Of a stretch of 64,000 nucleotides of DNA, positions 9,331 through 20,301 are shown in pieces (the stretch's first letter is position 1; the number at the start of each line of letters is the position of its first letter). The translations under genes were made by a program, and so were the position numbers. The notes below the pieces were generated by a model, which saw only the letters and a list, made by a program, of their open reading frames with translations, searched no databases and was not told the DNA's origin. The stretch covers positions 79,957 through 143,956 of the forward strand of contig KV908372.1 in the NCBI GenBank assembly GCA_002005505.1. Direction: 5' to 3'. This DNA is from Botryococcus braunii. Taxonomy: Eukaryota; Chlorophyta; Trebouxiophyceae.

Positions 9331-9860
9331 GCGAGCCGGCAACATATATCCTCCTAGCAAAAACGTGTCAGATTACCTCATTCTCTCTAATCTAAGTGGA
9401 ATCAGTCTTGATTGATCTTGGCAGAACCTCTAAGTTCTGCCACCTATTACTCATTCTATAGATTGTTCCCGCTTGTTGTTCTGAGCTGGTCTGGCCACTA
9501 TTACTCTTCTGAGGGAAAGGCACAAGTTTCTCTTACATATATAACACCTTCCCTCATATCGTCCGGATGGCTCCTCGTTGAATATTGGGGACAATTTGGA
9601 ACATTGGTGACAGCCACTTATTCCCATTTAGCCAATGGTGAGCGGAGCGAGCAGTATCATAGAGACATATATGCTACAGTGATTTTAGGTGAATTTGTTT
9701 GAGTAATCCAAAACACTTATTCAGTGCCTTACAAACAAATTCCCATTGGACCAGGAGTACACATGATCCGTACCAACTCGAACTCTAATGACTGGTTAGG
9801 TAATTGTACCTGATGTTGCTGCAATCTGAGCCTTCTTTAGGGGCCCAGGAACGGCTCATT
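9331..9860. other. No gene seen between copia remnants
   Basis: AT-balanced sequence with only short ORFs lacking recognisable motifs. It contains an isolated GGGCCCA at about 9840 but not the full primer-binding 12-mer. Confidence 0.4.
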
Positions 9861-10475
9861 ACTTGTCCGGAGTATGTTGGTAGACTTGGCCAACCTCTGC
9901 TGCCAGAAAGTGCTGTGTGCCTATTTCCTGGTGTATGTGGTGTGGAAGTGCTGTGCCCACAGACCACTAACGACTGCCGCCGTGCTCGACTGCAGGTGTG
10001 TTTAGGGCTAGTGAATGTGATGTTGAATCTAAGGCATTCAAACATTCAGTATAGTAATGTGTCTTTGCTGTGTGCATGGATGAGTATGCATGACGAGAGC
10101 TCCTGAATGTTTGACGATGAGCAAGTTGTTCTTGAAAGGCCACGGAGATGGCGGTAAGTCAGGTTGTGTGAATAGATTTACCAAGAGCCCTTGGATAGGC
10201 AGTGATGACATATTGGCTTAATATAGAGATGTACTATAGACATTGCAAGGACTCTTTGTATCGAAACTCTGCTATCAGGCGAGGCGTAACAATACGTGGT
10301 CGTTAGCAAGAGAAAGAGATTACAACACTGTATCTAAGACTTGTCCGGAGTATGTTGGTAGACTTGGCCAACCTCTGCTGCCAGAAAGTGCTGTGTGCCT
10401 ATTTCCTGGTGTATGTGGTATGGAAGTGCTGTGCCCGCAGACCACTAACGACTGCCGCCGTGCTCGACTGCAGGT
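9861..10475. repeat. Pair of 137-bp direct repeats flanking a 341-bp spacer
   Basis: Copies at 9861-9997 and 10339-10475 differ at only a few positions, and each ends CTGCAGGT. The arrangement (terminal repeats with a small interior) resembles a miniature LTR element. However, there is no matching target-site duplication and no clear primer-binding site or polypurine tract. The right copy abuts the end of the decayed gag at 10497. Confidence 0.5.
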
Positions 10476-10496
10476 CACGCCTGAAGCAGAAATGCT

Positions 10497-11247
10497 TCAC
10501 TCCTTCTTGGCTGTTGCGGCCCTCGGTACGCGTGGAACTTTATCATTGAAGCCGATGGATTCTGCCACTGCGCAGATGACCGTCAACGTCCCCTCCACAC
10601 CCACTGTTGCTGTGGATGCCGTCAGTGATTCCTTGTGGGCATCAAACTGATAGAGCAGGCACTTTAAAATTGATTTCTTCAGCTTGGCAGTAGTGATGGG
10701 CATGGCATTGGTGGACAGACGCTTCGCCAGGAGTTGCTTGCGGCTGACGTACTCCTCCAATGACATTTCATTTCCCATAATCTCATTGTCAAGCAACTCC
10801 AGCCACTCATCATTTATGTCCAAATTGGCTCCACCCTCAAACTGACTAATAATCCATTTCGGGGCAACATGAGCAGTTTCCATAAAGCCACCTTTTGTGC
10901 CCACACTTCTGGAATCTTCTGAAGTAACAAGTGAAGAGCTACCGCATCGCCCTTAGTCCCGGGTTTGTGTGCTTCAGACACTGCCACACATTTTTACTCA
11001 CAGCACAGTGAACAACACTCTGTCTCCAGATGTCTAAGGAGAAACCAAGCCTGTCAAGTGTAGCAGTCACCTGCAAGCTTGAATTTACCGGACTCGTGGT
11101 GTCTTCTCTCCCTGACGTGCTCAAGGGCCCTGAATCACGTGCTTGAACCCCGTCTGCTGTGCCACTTCCTCCCACGTCAATCTCTCCAGTGTGTCCCCCC
11201 CCCAAAGTTGACTCCCTCGATTGGTAATACTCGGGATGCATTAACAA
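10497..11247 (-). pseudogene. Decayed copia-type gag (element 3)
   Basis: Minus-strand gag homologous along its length to the one at 1-989. Shared landmarks are GFSLDIWRQSV (compare GWNFKSWLYDL), DINDEWLELLDNEIMGNEMSLEEY (compare SVNRQWLHTLKTEHMTREETF) and the motif GFND. The frame is broken at least twice between about 10945 and 10870. One frame covers 11247-10939, a second covers a short middle piece, and a third covers 10904-10497. No zinc knuckle remains before the sequence ends next to the 137-bp repeat at 10475. Confidence 0.7.
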
Positions 11248-11570
11248 CGGGTCCCGCCTGTGATCCTTGGTGGAAGTCTGTCAAACAGAAACGTTCAGAA
11301 GTTAGACCAAACGCGGAACTGGTACTGTACTATAGAGATGTACTCCCTATACTTAGTGTACAAGGAAGATATCAAAGGATTTGACATTCCCCTTTCTACC
11401 ACTCCCTTTTCTACGTGTAAGAAAGGGCCGTTATCATAGAAGCATGCACCAGCTGACTTGCACAGATACCTCAACCTACTAAGCACTGTCAGAAAGTAAT
11501 GAAACTCCCAATCTTCCTTGGGCAACTGAGTGCTGTAGGTAGTTGCAACAGCAGTCACTGTACTCTTTTC

Positions 11571-11963
11571 TCACGTTATTTTCGATCCAGAGTCTTCCCA
11601 CTTCAGCAAGACAATCGGCTCTTCAGGAAAACCTTTCCTTAACTCATCAAGCCACTCTTCTGAGCACTCAATCTGATTCTCTTCACAATCAAGCACGTGA
11701 CCCCTCTTTGCTGCTTCTACAAATATATCATTTGCACGTATCACATGATTCGGAAGGTTTTCCAAGCGAATGTCTTGATGATGAACGATAAGTTTTCTAT
11801 GACACCACACGGGAGGGTTATGCCCTGGATGTTCAAGATCCAGATATAAACCTGGTCTACCAACGTCACCAAAGACTTCCACAGTCACCTCAACACACGG
11901 AAATGGATAGTTTGTTCTTACTAGCGGCTTGCCGGGATCAGTTGGTCGCTTGGTTCTTCGCAT
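11571..11963 (-). CDS. Unknown 130-aa ORF between copia primer-binding site and gag remnant
   Basis: ATG at 11963-11961, stop at 11571. The product is hydrophilic with a central stretch rich in His and Pro and an acidic C-terminal half (EENQIECSEEWLDELRKGF). It does not resemble Gag and is not recognised. It lies 22 bp downstream of the third initiator-Met primer-binding site (11985-11996) in element orientation and about 320 bp before the decayed gag. It is therefore in the place where gag normally begins. It may be an extra element ORF, a captured host fragment, or chance; the open length of 131 codons is modest evidence for coding. Confidence 0.35.
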   Translation of the reverse strand: MRRTKRPTDPGKPLVRTNYPFPCVEVTVEVFGDVGRPGLYLDLEHPGHNPPVWCHRKLIVHHQDIRLENLPNHVIRANDIFVEAAKRGHVLDCEENQIECSEEWLDELRKGFPEEPIVLLKWEDSGSKIT

Positions 11964-11984
11964 GCTCCATTGGAGGTTCCTGTG

Positions 11985-11996
11985 GGGCCCATAACC
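11985..11996 (-). promoter_or_regulatory. Primer-binding site of copia element 3
   Basis: Third perfect copy of GGTTATGGGCCC on the minus strand. The adjoining LTR end would begin TATTG rather than TG, so the LTR is degenerate here. Confidence 0.6.
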
Positions 11997-12091
11997 TATT
12001 GTTGTGTTGGAGTTGATGTCCTCGTCCGCTATGTCGGAGGTTGTTGTTTTCTGTCTGTTGAGATAGTGCGAGCTGCATAAGTGTAGTATCA

Positions 12092-13217
12092 CCCCGTGAC
12101 ATAAGTCTCCGGGGTTGGTACTTTACAATTTGCTGCTGTTTTTGAGCATTATACACAGCGTGCATGCCCCAAGTTTGGCATGCAAGCTGTGCGTGAGCAT
12201 AGAAAGCTACTGACGAAAAATCACGGATAACAATATCTTTTTAGAGGTACAGCACTTCGTAGAGTATGAACGCCCAAAACAATGGCTCTTTAAAAAACAG
12301 CACTATCAAGGTATTGCCCTGGCTCGCACCTTTGCATTTTCCTCACAATCCGCGAGGGGGTTCCGAGCCCAGCCTTCCAGCCCAGTGGGAAGCAGTATTC
12401 AATGTCCTCCAGTCTTTTTTTTTAAAGTTTATTTCTCACCTATGCACAATGGAGCGTGCAATAAAAGGGATTGAATCCGGCAAAAACTCACGCCGGATTC
12501 TTCAATCTTGGGAAAACGCTCTAGCTCCCAGAAACCATCATCGATTTTTCCCACACCAACCCCAACTGATGTGTATGAATATTCACATCCAACGCATCAA
12601 GTTTTATGATTTTTAGAGCTCTGTGCAGGGAGTTAGGTTCACCTACACACAGGGGTCCGACTTTCGGTTGCCACGTTGCTGATTACAGGCTGTACGGCAG
12701 CGGCGAATTTGTACCTTAAATCAATCATGGGCCGGACACAAACTATGACATCAGGTAAATTATCACCGGAACTACCTATCAGAGGTCACATTTCATAATT
12801 TCATTGCGTACGGACAAAGTTGCAGGCCTTCAAGTCGATGGGTACCGCTAAACCCCGGAGACTTATGTCACAGGGTGTATATACACGTGTGCGCAGCGGT
12901 GGTCAGTTACGAGGACGACGTCGTAACTTATGCGAATGATCGAATATGTGACAATACTTACGGTTGCGAACAGGTGCTGATTCTACGCAACCCACATGCA
13001 CGTGTATAGCATGATATCAGTGAGAGCAATACTCCGGCAAGTCTCAGACAGGTCCTTCAGTGTTCACACTCAAAGGACTCCAGGCAACTCAAAGATGAAG
13101 TTCCAACTGTCTCTTACATGGTGTTGTTTATTACCTGTTCGCAACCGTAAGTATCTGTCACATACTCAAGCATTCGCATCAGTTACGACGTCGTCCTCGT
13201 GACTGACCACCTGTACG
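12092..13217. repeat. Nested inverted-repeat (foldback) structure
   Basis: Outer arms of about 30 bp at 12092-12121 and 12842-12873 are inverted (CCGGGGTT and AACCCCGG cores). A second pair of arms, about 80 bp, lies at 12893-12976 and 13134-13217. It is inverted and matches at most positions (shared core CGAGGACGACGTCGTAAC). The loop of the second pair holds one copy of the 122-bp repeat described at 12991. No transposase-like ORF is present. Confidence 0.6.
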
Positions 13218-13634
13218 AGTCACGTACATTGCTCTCTATCAGTATCATACTGACACCAGTAACTAAACAACACAATGTCTTCCTTTAATGTACAAGTTTT
13301 ATCAGGAGGTGTTCTTACCGCTGCCCACACGTGTATATACTACACTTATGCAGCTCGCACTGTCTCATCAGACAAAAAACAATAACCTCCTGCACAGTAC
13401 TGAATGTTATTCAGTCTTCACAACTAAATGGGACTCATTAACACTTATGTTTTAACATGTACTAAACACTGCCGATGCTCTAACCGGGTCTTACCGATAT
13501 TCTCTCACACAGCCCACATGCACAAGTATAGCATGATATCAGTGAGAGCAATACTCCGGCAGGTCTCAGACAAGTCCTTCAGTGTTCACACTCAAAGGAC
13601 TCCAGACAACTCAGAGATGAAGTTCCAACTGTCT
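12991..13634. repeat. Direct repeat, two 122-bp copies
   Basis: Copies at 12991-13112 and 13513-13634 begin CCCACATGCAC and end CCAACTGTCT, differing at about eight positions. The second copy continues into sequence that is also found, diverged, at about 60100-60630. Confidence 0.65.
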
Positions 13635-14110
13635 GAGGACCACGCTGCCGACCTGCCCCTCCTAGCCTGATCGTGCGTTATGCACAATCGCAGATCACCG
13701 CTGACAAGTGTACTTTATCACCACATCCTAAGAGTGTGAAGTACACTTGTGCACCCACGAAGTACAGACTTCTCCTGTAACTTATACACCTGTCCTACAC
13801 GTGTACACTCTCGATAGGATCTCCATCATGGTTCTTTGAACTTCACTGATTGAGATCTGTACTTGCGTGATAGGCTATGAACTCATGTCTCCCATGGAGA
13901 ACTTCCTCTCCAGGTCTCCTAATACATAAAAGCAATATTTGTGTCCTGATGCAGGCTTTTTCTTTTCACATCATATGTCCCTCTATTGACGTTAAGTGAC
14001 GTGTCCAAAACCAATGGTGTGAACGAGAGAGAGCTCCCATACTTACGTATACGTATTTCCGCACATGCAGATCCGTACCTTATGTTCTCTCTGTCTCTCT
14101 CAATACACAA
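13513..14110. repeat. Dispersed repeat family, copy 1
   Basis: Roughly 600 bp recurs in diverged form at about 60100-60640. Colinear landmarks are CCAACTGTCTGA, CTAGCCTGAT, GTGTACTTTATC, GTGAAGTACACT, AGATCTGTACTTGC, AAGTGACGTG and GATCCGTACCTTA. Non-coding as far as can be seen; element class unknown. Confidence 0.6.
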
Positions 14111-16340
14111 AAGTATGGCTCAAGAGGTCAATGGTGAGCAAGCTGGGGGCCGACATGCTTCACGTGCTCAAGAGGGCCAAATCAAACTCCATTGAAGAAA
14201 ATAGTGAAGTGGTGACTCGGAAAGCGGTACCGTGGGCCTTCCTTTTCACCCTGTATAGTGTGCCTCACAGAAACCAACGTGCTGTTCGCTGTGTTTGGAT
14301 GAAAAGTTGGTTGAGAAGGGCAAAAACGAAGTGTCTAGAAGCACATATAGCTTTGCAAAAAGTAGACCCACTTGAGGAAGGTTCTAGGCACTCCACTGTG
14401 GAGACTCCACATGACAGACGCTACATCGCTTTATTATCTGCGAAACGCCCGCAGCAGTAAGAAGTATGATTGAGATACACAATAAAGGGGGTGGGTAATG
14501 GTTGGGACCGTCAAGCAAATACAAGTCTGTGTCACTGGGCGTCTAAGATCAAAGATAGAGACTCCAACGAGTGTATACACGTGCTGGATTATGAGCCACC
14601 ATTATGAATCAACAAGGACACAGGAACAACGTCAAAGGTAGGATGTGTTCTTTGTTGACACTTTAGGCGATCATGAAGTACGGGTGAATGCGAATCGTTA
14701 GTCGGGTACCGTTACTAGTGGTTACGATTGATTGGCCTAGGAGACAAGATCGTGGAAAGGCTTTGCAGACTTCGGATGCGTTGGAATCCTATGACATGTC
14801 TCGGAGCCATTGATTTGTCAGTTGCTTTGATGCATGAAAAGTCGTCTGTTGAAAGGGGAAGACTGAAGGGGCGTGTATTGTGGTCGGCCCTGGTGAACAG
14901 TTTGTGTGCTGCACAAGTACGACAGAGGTACTTGAGAGGCACCGGTATTGTTGCTGGCTGTTGATTGAGCAGCCAGATCTGCTGTAGGGCTAAGGGCGCT
15001 CGGGAATACAGCAGGGGAGATCGGGTTGCCCAGGGCGTAACTGATATTGTCTAAATACTTATCTAGGTGGTGTTTACAGACAGGTTTTGGCAGCCCGCAA
15101 ACAGATACGCATTCCATCTTTCTACACTCCACACTCGCCAGAGTTGGCGGCTGCCACAACAGTAGCGCAACTTTAGTTTTGACCCATCTCTCACGATGTA
15201 CTGCCCTCGAAAAAACTTCTTCAGGCTACATACTCCATTTAACATTCCTGACTTCAACAAGATTTGCACACTACTTTTGCCAAGGAATGGCAGAATTGCG
15301 CCATCTGGGCTCCTTTCTAGAAACAAAGTAAGAGAGAGAAAAATTCGCTGTTGAGCTGTGAAAATTCATCATGCATGCTCGAATTGATGACCACTGGTTG
15401 ATGACCAGTGATCTCAAACCACTAGTCTCTTATAACTCTGTGGACAAATCTGCGAGCCCATCCGCAGGAAAGTGCGCCCATGCAGGTGGTGGTGTGAGAG
15501 CGAAGGGAACAGGTACAGGAGATTGCGGTGATAGTCACGATCTTTAGTGAAAGCCGTTCGAACGCATGGTGTGCCGTTTGGAGCAACCAAAGTGGTCGCC
15601 TTTTAAATGCTGACCAAGGTGTCAAGGTCGTAAATGCCAACCAGAGAAGCAAGAAATGGTATGGGCCAGACAGGCAAATAACCAACTCACACACAGTACA
15701 CGGTGGAAAACGTAGTGGCTACATGTCCTGCCGCTGTGTCTTGGGCAAATCACACCTTTCTATATGTTTGTATCATCAGGCCAAGCCCAATGGGAACTTG
15801 TACAGATTAGCATATGCCTTGGAAACAGATGCATCTACAGACACTCCTAGTCACTACGGCAGGAATCACTATTAGCCAACCATCAAACATCAAGACGAAT
15901 GATACCATGAAAGGCGACAATCAGGAAGGCCACCTTCTGACCACCGATATGCTTTGTTAACAAAAGTGACAAACAACATAGTAGTAAGAGCGCTTTGGGA
16001 CCATTAAAAAAAAAGAGCAACCCCCCGATGTCTGCTTGGTGCACGTGCCACACATACCCCAAAGTATGCAACATGCACTTCGGCGGCCATGCAGTAAGCT
16101 TTGCCAGCAGGCCTGCCTCATGTCAAATTAGTAGCTTAACAGAGCCGAAAATTCCTGGATTTGATTACTAGTCAAGTCCGACATCTCCTATCCGTGTGAC
16201 CCGACTGAGTATGTGCCATTCATCTTCATGTCATTGCAATTGTACATGGGATTGGCACTTTTCACAAACCACTGGGAGCTGCCATCATTAAAGTCTGGAG
16301 TGTGCGGTATGCTGTGAAAATCAGCTCTTCGGTTTCAACC
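14111..16340. other. Intergenic, no supported gene
   Basis: About 2.2 kb between the repeat cluster and the end of the recycling-factor gene. ORFs of 60-131 codons occur on both strands but none shows a known motif, a conserved pattern or a credible exon chain. Confidence 0.4.
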
Positions 16341-18277
16341 TTATCGTGATAGCTCCTGCTCCTTGGCATGAACCAAGCTGTCTATCTTATCTGCAAAGGT
16401 GTCTGTCAGTTTTTGAACCTGCACCTTCCCACCTCCACATCAGCATTCCGAAGCCATTTAATTGGCTCAAACAAAGTATTCTAATAACATGGTGGTAAGC
16501 TCTACCAGCATGCCATTGACCTCGTAGCGAAACTTTCCCACAGCGGCTGTTGAGAAGCACTCCGTGTGCTGACAAATGTGTGCATTCCTGTGCTGGCTCA
16601 CAGGGGACCTCCAAGAAGAGAAGAGAGACAAGGAGAGGGATGCGTCTTCAAACCTGCTTTTCAAGGCGTTTGCGGTCGTCTTCGCTTGGTTCTTGCTTGA
16701 TAGCATTCATGCCATCCTTGCGGATGTTCCTGATGGACACTCGTGCAGCCTCAGCCTCGGCCTTCACCATCTTCAAAATTTCCTTTCGTGTCTCTTCCGT
16801 CATTCTGCCAAGTACATCAGCCCACCCTCTCAATCAACAACTGAATGAACCATTCCACACCTTCAACTCCAGCCAGACTTCCTTTGCAAACACACCTGAC
16901 AATCGATAATCTTCTTTTCTGGAGGAACCATCAACGGCATTTGCTCAGCCTCTGGTTCCCATCTAGTATAGTGTTTAGAAGGGCACGCAATGTAAACAAC
17001 ACACACCTACACACGCACGGGCACGCTTGTTTTGCCTTAGTCAGGTCCCACTCGAGGGCATGGTCGGACAAGCCGGCTTTGGCCCCCCTCCCCCCCAAAC
17101 AAACCCACCTTGGAATTGGAACCAAAAGGTCCTGCCCCTTGACTTGCGGATTCAGGTTCAAAGCAGATTCGCGTAGTGCCTTTTCAATGTTGGGAAGCGT
17201 CTGCAAATCGCCACCCTCACAGAAAGTTTAGCTGGCGATCCCACAGCCAACACAAGTCCTAAAATCTTGCAAATAGTAACTTCATCTGCTAGGAGTACCT
17301 TAACACCTCAGAAATGCAGGTGGTGCTTCCAAAACATATTCTGGCGGTAACAGGCCACCAGTCATGTAAGAAGCTTGGCCGTACTATAAACGGGAGACAA
17401 CAACCACCTGACAATATTCCCAGGCTTGGAACTTGCGCTACTGCAAAGAGGGGCAAATCCACAAAATTTTGACTGGCAATGATGACTCACGTCCAGTTAG
17501 TCTTGAAGCTTGAAATATACCGTGTTACCTGTAGTCAAATTTAGATCATCACAGACTGGTAGAAACAACACGCATTGATGTTGGTCGGGAAAGTTGACTT
17601 CCAGCATCAATAACAGCCCTTTTTGCACTTCCATCCAGAGGTAGTTTTCAGTCTTTCATATTTCCGCCTCAGTATAGATATGTGTTTGTGGCTGATCCTG
17701 GCGCCAGGGCCAATCAGGAGATTCAAGCACTATTAACACTTTCCTAGGCCAAGGCTGGGACGTTGCAGAGGAAGGTTGCCCAAAGATAGAAGGCCCCCGC
17801 ACTGATGTGAAGCAGCCACATAAAGCAAGCTTGTTGTTGCATGCCAAATCACCAATCGTAAGAGTCGCACCTCTGGGTCAAACACCGTCACACACAGTGT
17901 TTGCGCATTTTGCACCGAAACTGATGCAGCAGACTTCAAAGGCATCCTTTCTCCATACACATCTACTCGAATGGTGTCCAAAAAACCTGTGTTCCAATGT
18001 GGCATGACTATAATCATAAAGATTACGTTTCGCAACGATCTTTGTCAGCAAGCAAGAAGGAGCTTACCACAAAGTGAACTGGACATTTTGGATGCTCCCA
18101 TGTGTATCTACTTTCCTAAAAAGTGGGTCTCACCAAGCGATGCTCGCCCCGTCCGCATTGATGATAGCTGCATTTGCAAACGGTCCTGCGCCTTCTCCAT
18201 GAGCCTGGCAATACAAGGGACCTTGACATCCTTAGCCATAAGTAGGTGCATGATGCCAAAGGAAGACTCAGCAGAAT
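16341..18277 (-). CDS. Organellar ribosome recycling factor, N-terminal exon(s) not found
   Basis: Ribosome recycling factor releases ribosomes from mRNA after termination; a nuclear copy serves a plastid or mitochondrion. Five minus-strand exons join in phase with GT-AG junctions: 18277-18134, 17986-17871, 17200-17109, 16804-16654 and 16418-16341 (stop TAA). Conserved blocks in order are [72 protein letters not shown] and the C-terminal [13 protein letters not shown]. From the Met at 18239 the protein is 180 aa, close to the usual 185 of the mature factor. An organelle-targeting extension should come from an exon upstream of 18277. A short candidate frame lies near 18960-19160 but could not be joined with confidence. 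Plastid or mitochondrial assignment is not decided. Confidence 0.88.
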
Positions 18278-19553
18278 CTGCAAATCCCTCAGCTATCCAA
18301 AACCAGGAGAAAAGCTAATTTCAGTGGCCTGTGCCATGAGCAAAGCCGGACATTTGGATTTTGCTTCAGCGACGCAGCTCCTTCAGTGTGGAAAGGGTAA
18401 CGTTTTGTTAAGCATGGAAAGGAAAAATCCGGGTACCCTTCAGCAAAGGGGGATTGTAATAACGTTCTATTATGCTTTTAAAAGCATATTGGAGGTGTAA
18501 CCTCCCCACTTTCCAACAGCAGAGAAAGGTGCTTTGAAAATCAACTCGAGAAATGAAAAGAGGAAAGGTGTGATTTGTCAAAATTTAATTTTTTAATGAA
18601 AGAGATTTTGAGGAAAATTGATGATCATGGAATCATAAACCTTTGTTCATCCCATAAAGAAAAGAGATGATGATATTTTTTCTCAAACTGTTCATTTCCT
18701 CAATAACCGGAGAAGGGAGGAGCTACTCGTTGCTCTGCTGTTGGCATACCCCTGCAGGTTGGATATGTCAAAAGACGCAATTGCTCTGCTCGCATCACCA
18801 GAGCCCTTCCCTTTACCTCCTGCGCAAGCACAAGACACGACACAAAATACTCAGTACTGTCAAGGACATGCCATATTTCTTTTGATTACAAGACAGTCAA
18901 TTTCAGAGCTTACTGGGCTTCGTCGCAAAGGATCGCAAACTAAAGTCTCTTAAGCTGACTTCTCGTTCATTTTCGGCAGCATGCGAGGTACGCTGATCTT
19001 CCCAGGACGTACTTGCGTCCTGCAACCTACAAAAGAACAGACACATTCATGCCAAGACTTCCCGAAATCGTCGAACAAGCTAAGTAGTTGGGATACTAAC
19101 CTCGTCAGAATCCTCGACGGGACGATCCATCGTCGAGTTGAACGGAAAACTACCTGCATTTAACTGAGGGCGTAAATCATGCCCAGTATTAGTAAAACCC
19201 GAATCAGGAAATTATATTCACGCCATTTGCTTTATGCGACATTACAAAGGGATATCGCTACGAGGCCCGAGCGAGGCATTGACCCGTGGCTGTAGGGGCT
19301 TCTCCGACAGTTGGGAAGCCTGTAAATCACAATCATTTCTTCTGAGTCCAAATTACAGTGCGTCCAACAGAATAACGTGGTATGCGGGGGTTGGCTTTGA
19401 TCACCGTTTCAGGCTAAGGTACAGTACCATCGAAACTGTACCGCTACTCGACAAGTCGTTCGTAAAAGTTTTACGAAAACTGCGTCAGTGGAAGCTGCAA
19501 AACTCACCATGACTGGTTCCTTTTCTGGTTCGTGAATTGAGAATGCAACTGCC
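18278..19553. other. Region between divergent genes
   Basis: Lies between the recycling-factor gene (minus) and the unknown gene starting at 19554 (plus). It should contain the recycling factor's 5' exon and promoters for both. A weak minus-strand frame around 19130-18955 with a TAG acceptor might belong to the former. No clear TATA box or other motif was identified. Confidence 0.35.
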
Positions 19554-20204
19554 ATGTCGCACAGACGTGCTCAATCGATTTCTGGAAGGCTTGCGGCTCA
19601 CCCTACAGACAAGGAACTTCAACGCCTCCTACTCAGCGCTGCATTGGATGTCAGCGGGCCACTCAGCCAGGCGATAGGCTTTCGTCTTCAGGAGGTCTGC
19701 CGAGACCCTAAGCTATGCACTGTGCATTGGCTGGCCTGCTGTTTCTGGCTGACACAGGCTTGTGTGTCTTTTGGGGTGGGTGGGCGGGGTGACAGGTGGT
19801 GCGGGATCGGGGACTAGCAATATCTCGCAGTGACATTGAGAAATTATGCCCAAGTTGTGGCAACCAGCTCACTCGGGACAGTTATGCAAGGTGACGCCCG
19901 TCTTGCCCAGGATATTTGTTCTTTTATGCAACCATGTTAGTATTGATGTCATGTCTCAGGATGTGCAGGATAAGCATAATGCGGAAACACAAACTTGGCG
20001 AGGGTTTCATTGCAAGTACGTCGTCAAGGTGAGATTGCTTACATTGGCAGCACAGTGTATCTGCAGTGTCACGAGTTGCTGTAACACACGGACCTGCATT
20101 CAATTGAGTTTTGTCTACTTTTTTCATGTGCTCTCCTCAGGGACATCTATCCCTCTACATATTTGATTGCAAACACAAACGCATGTGGTATTTGGTGGTG
20201 GTGC

Positions 20205-20301
<97 letters not shown>

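Noticed and set aside
14065..14460. 131-aa plus-strand ORF as a gene
   Set aside because: No motif. It begins inside the dispersed repeat at 13513-14110 and does not join to neighbouring exons.
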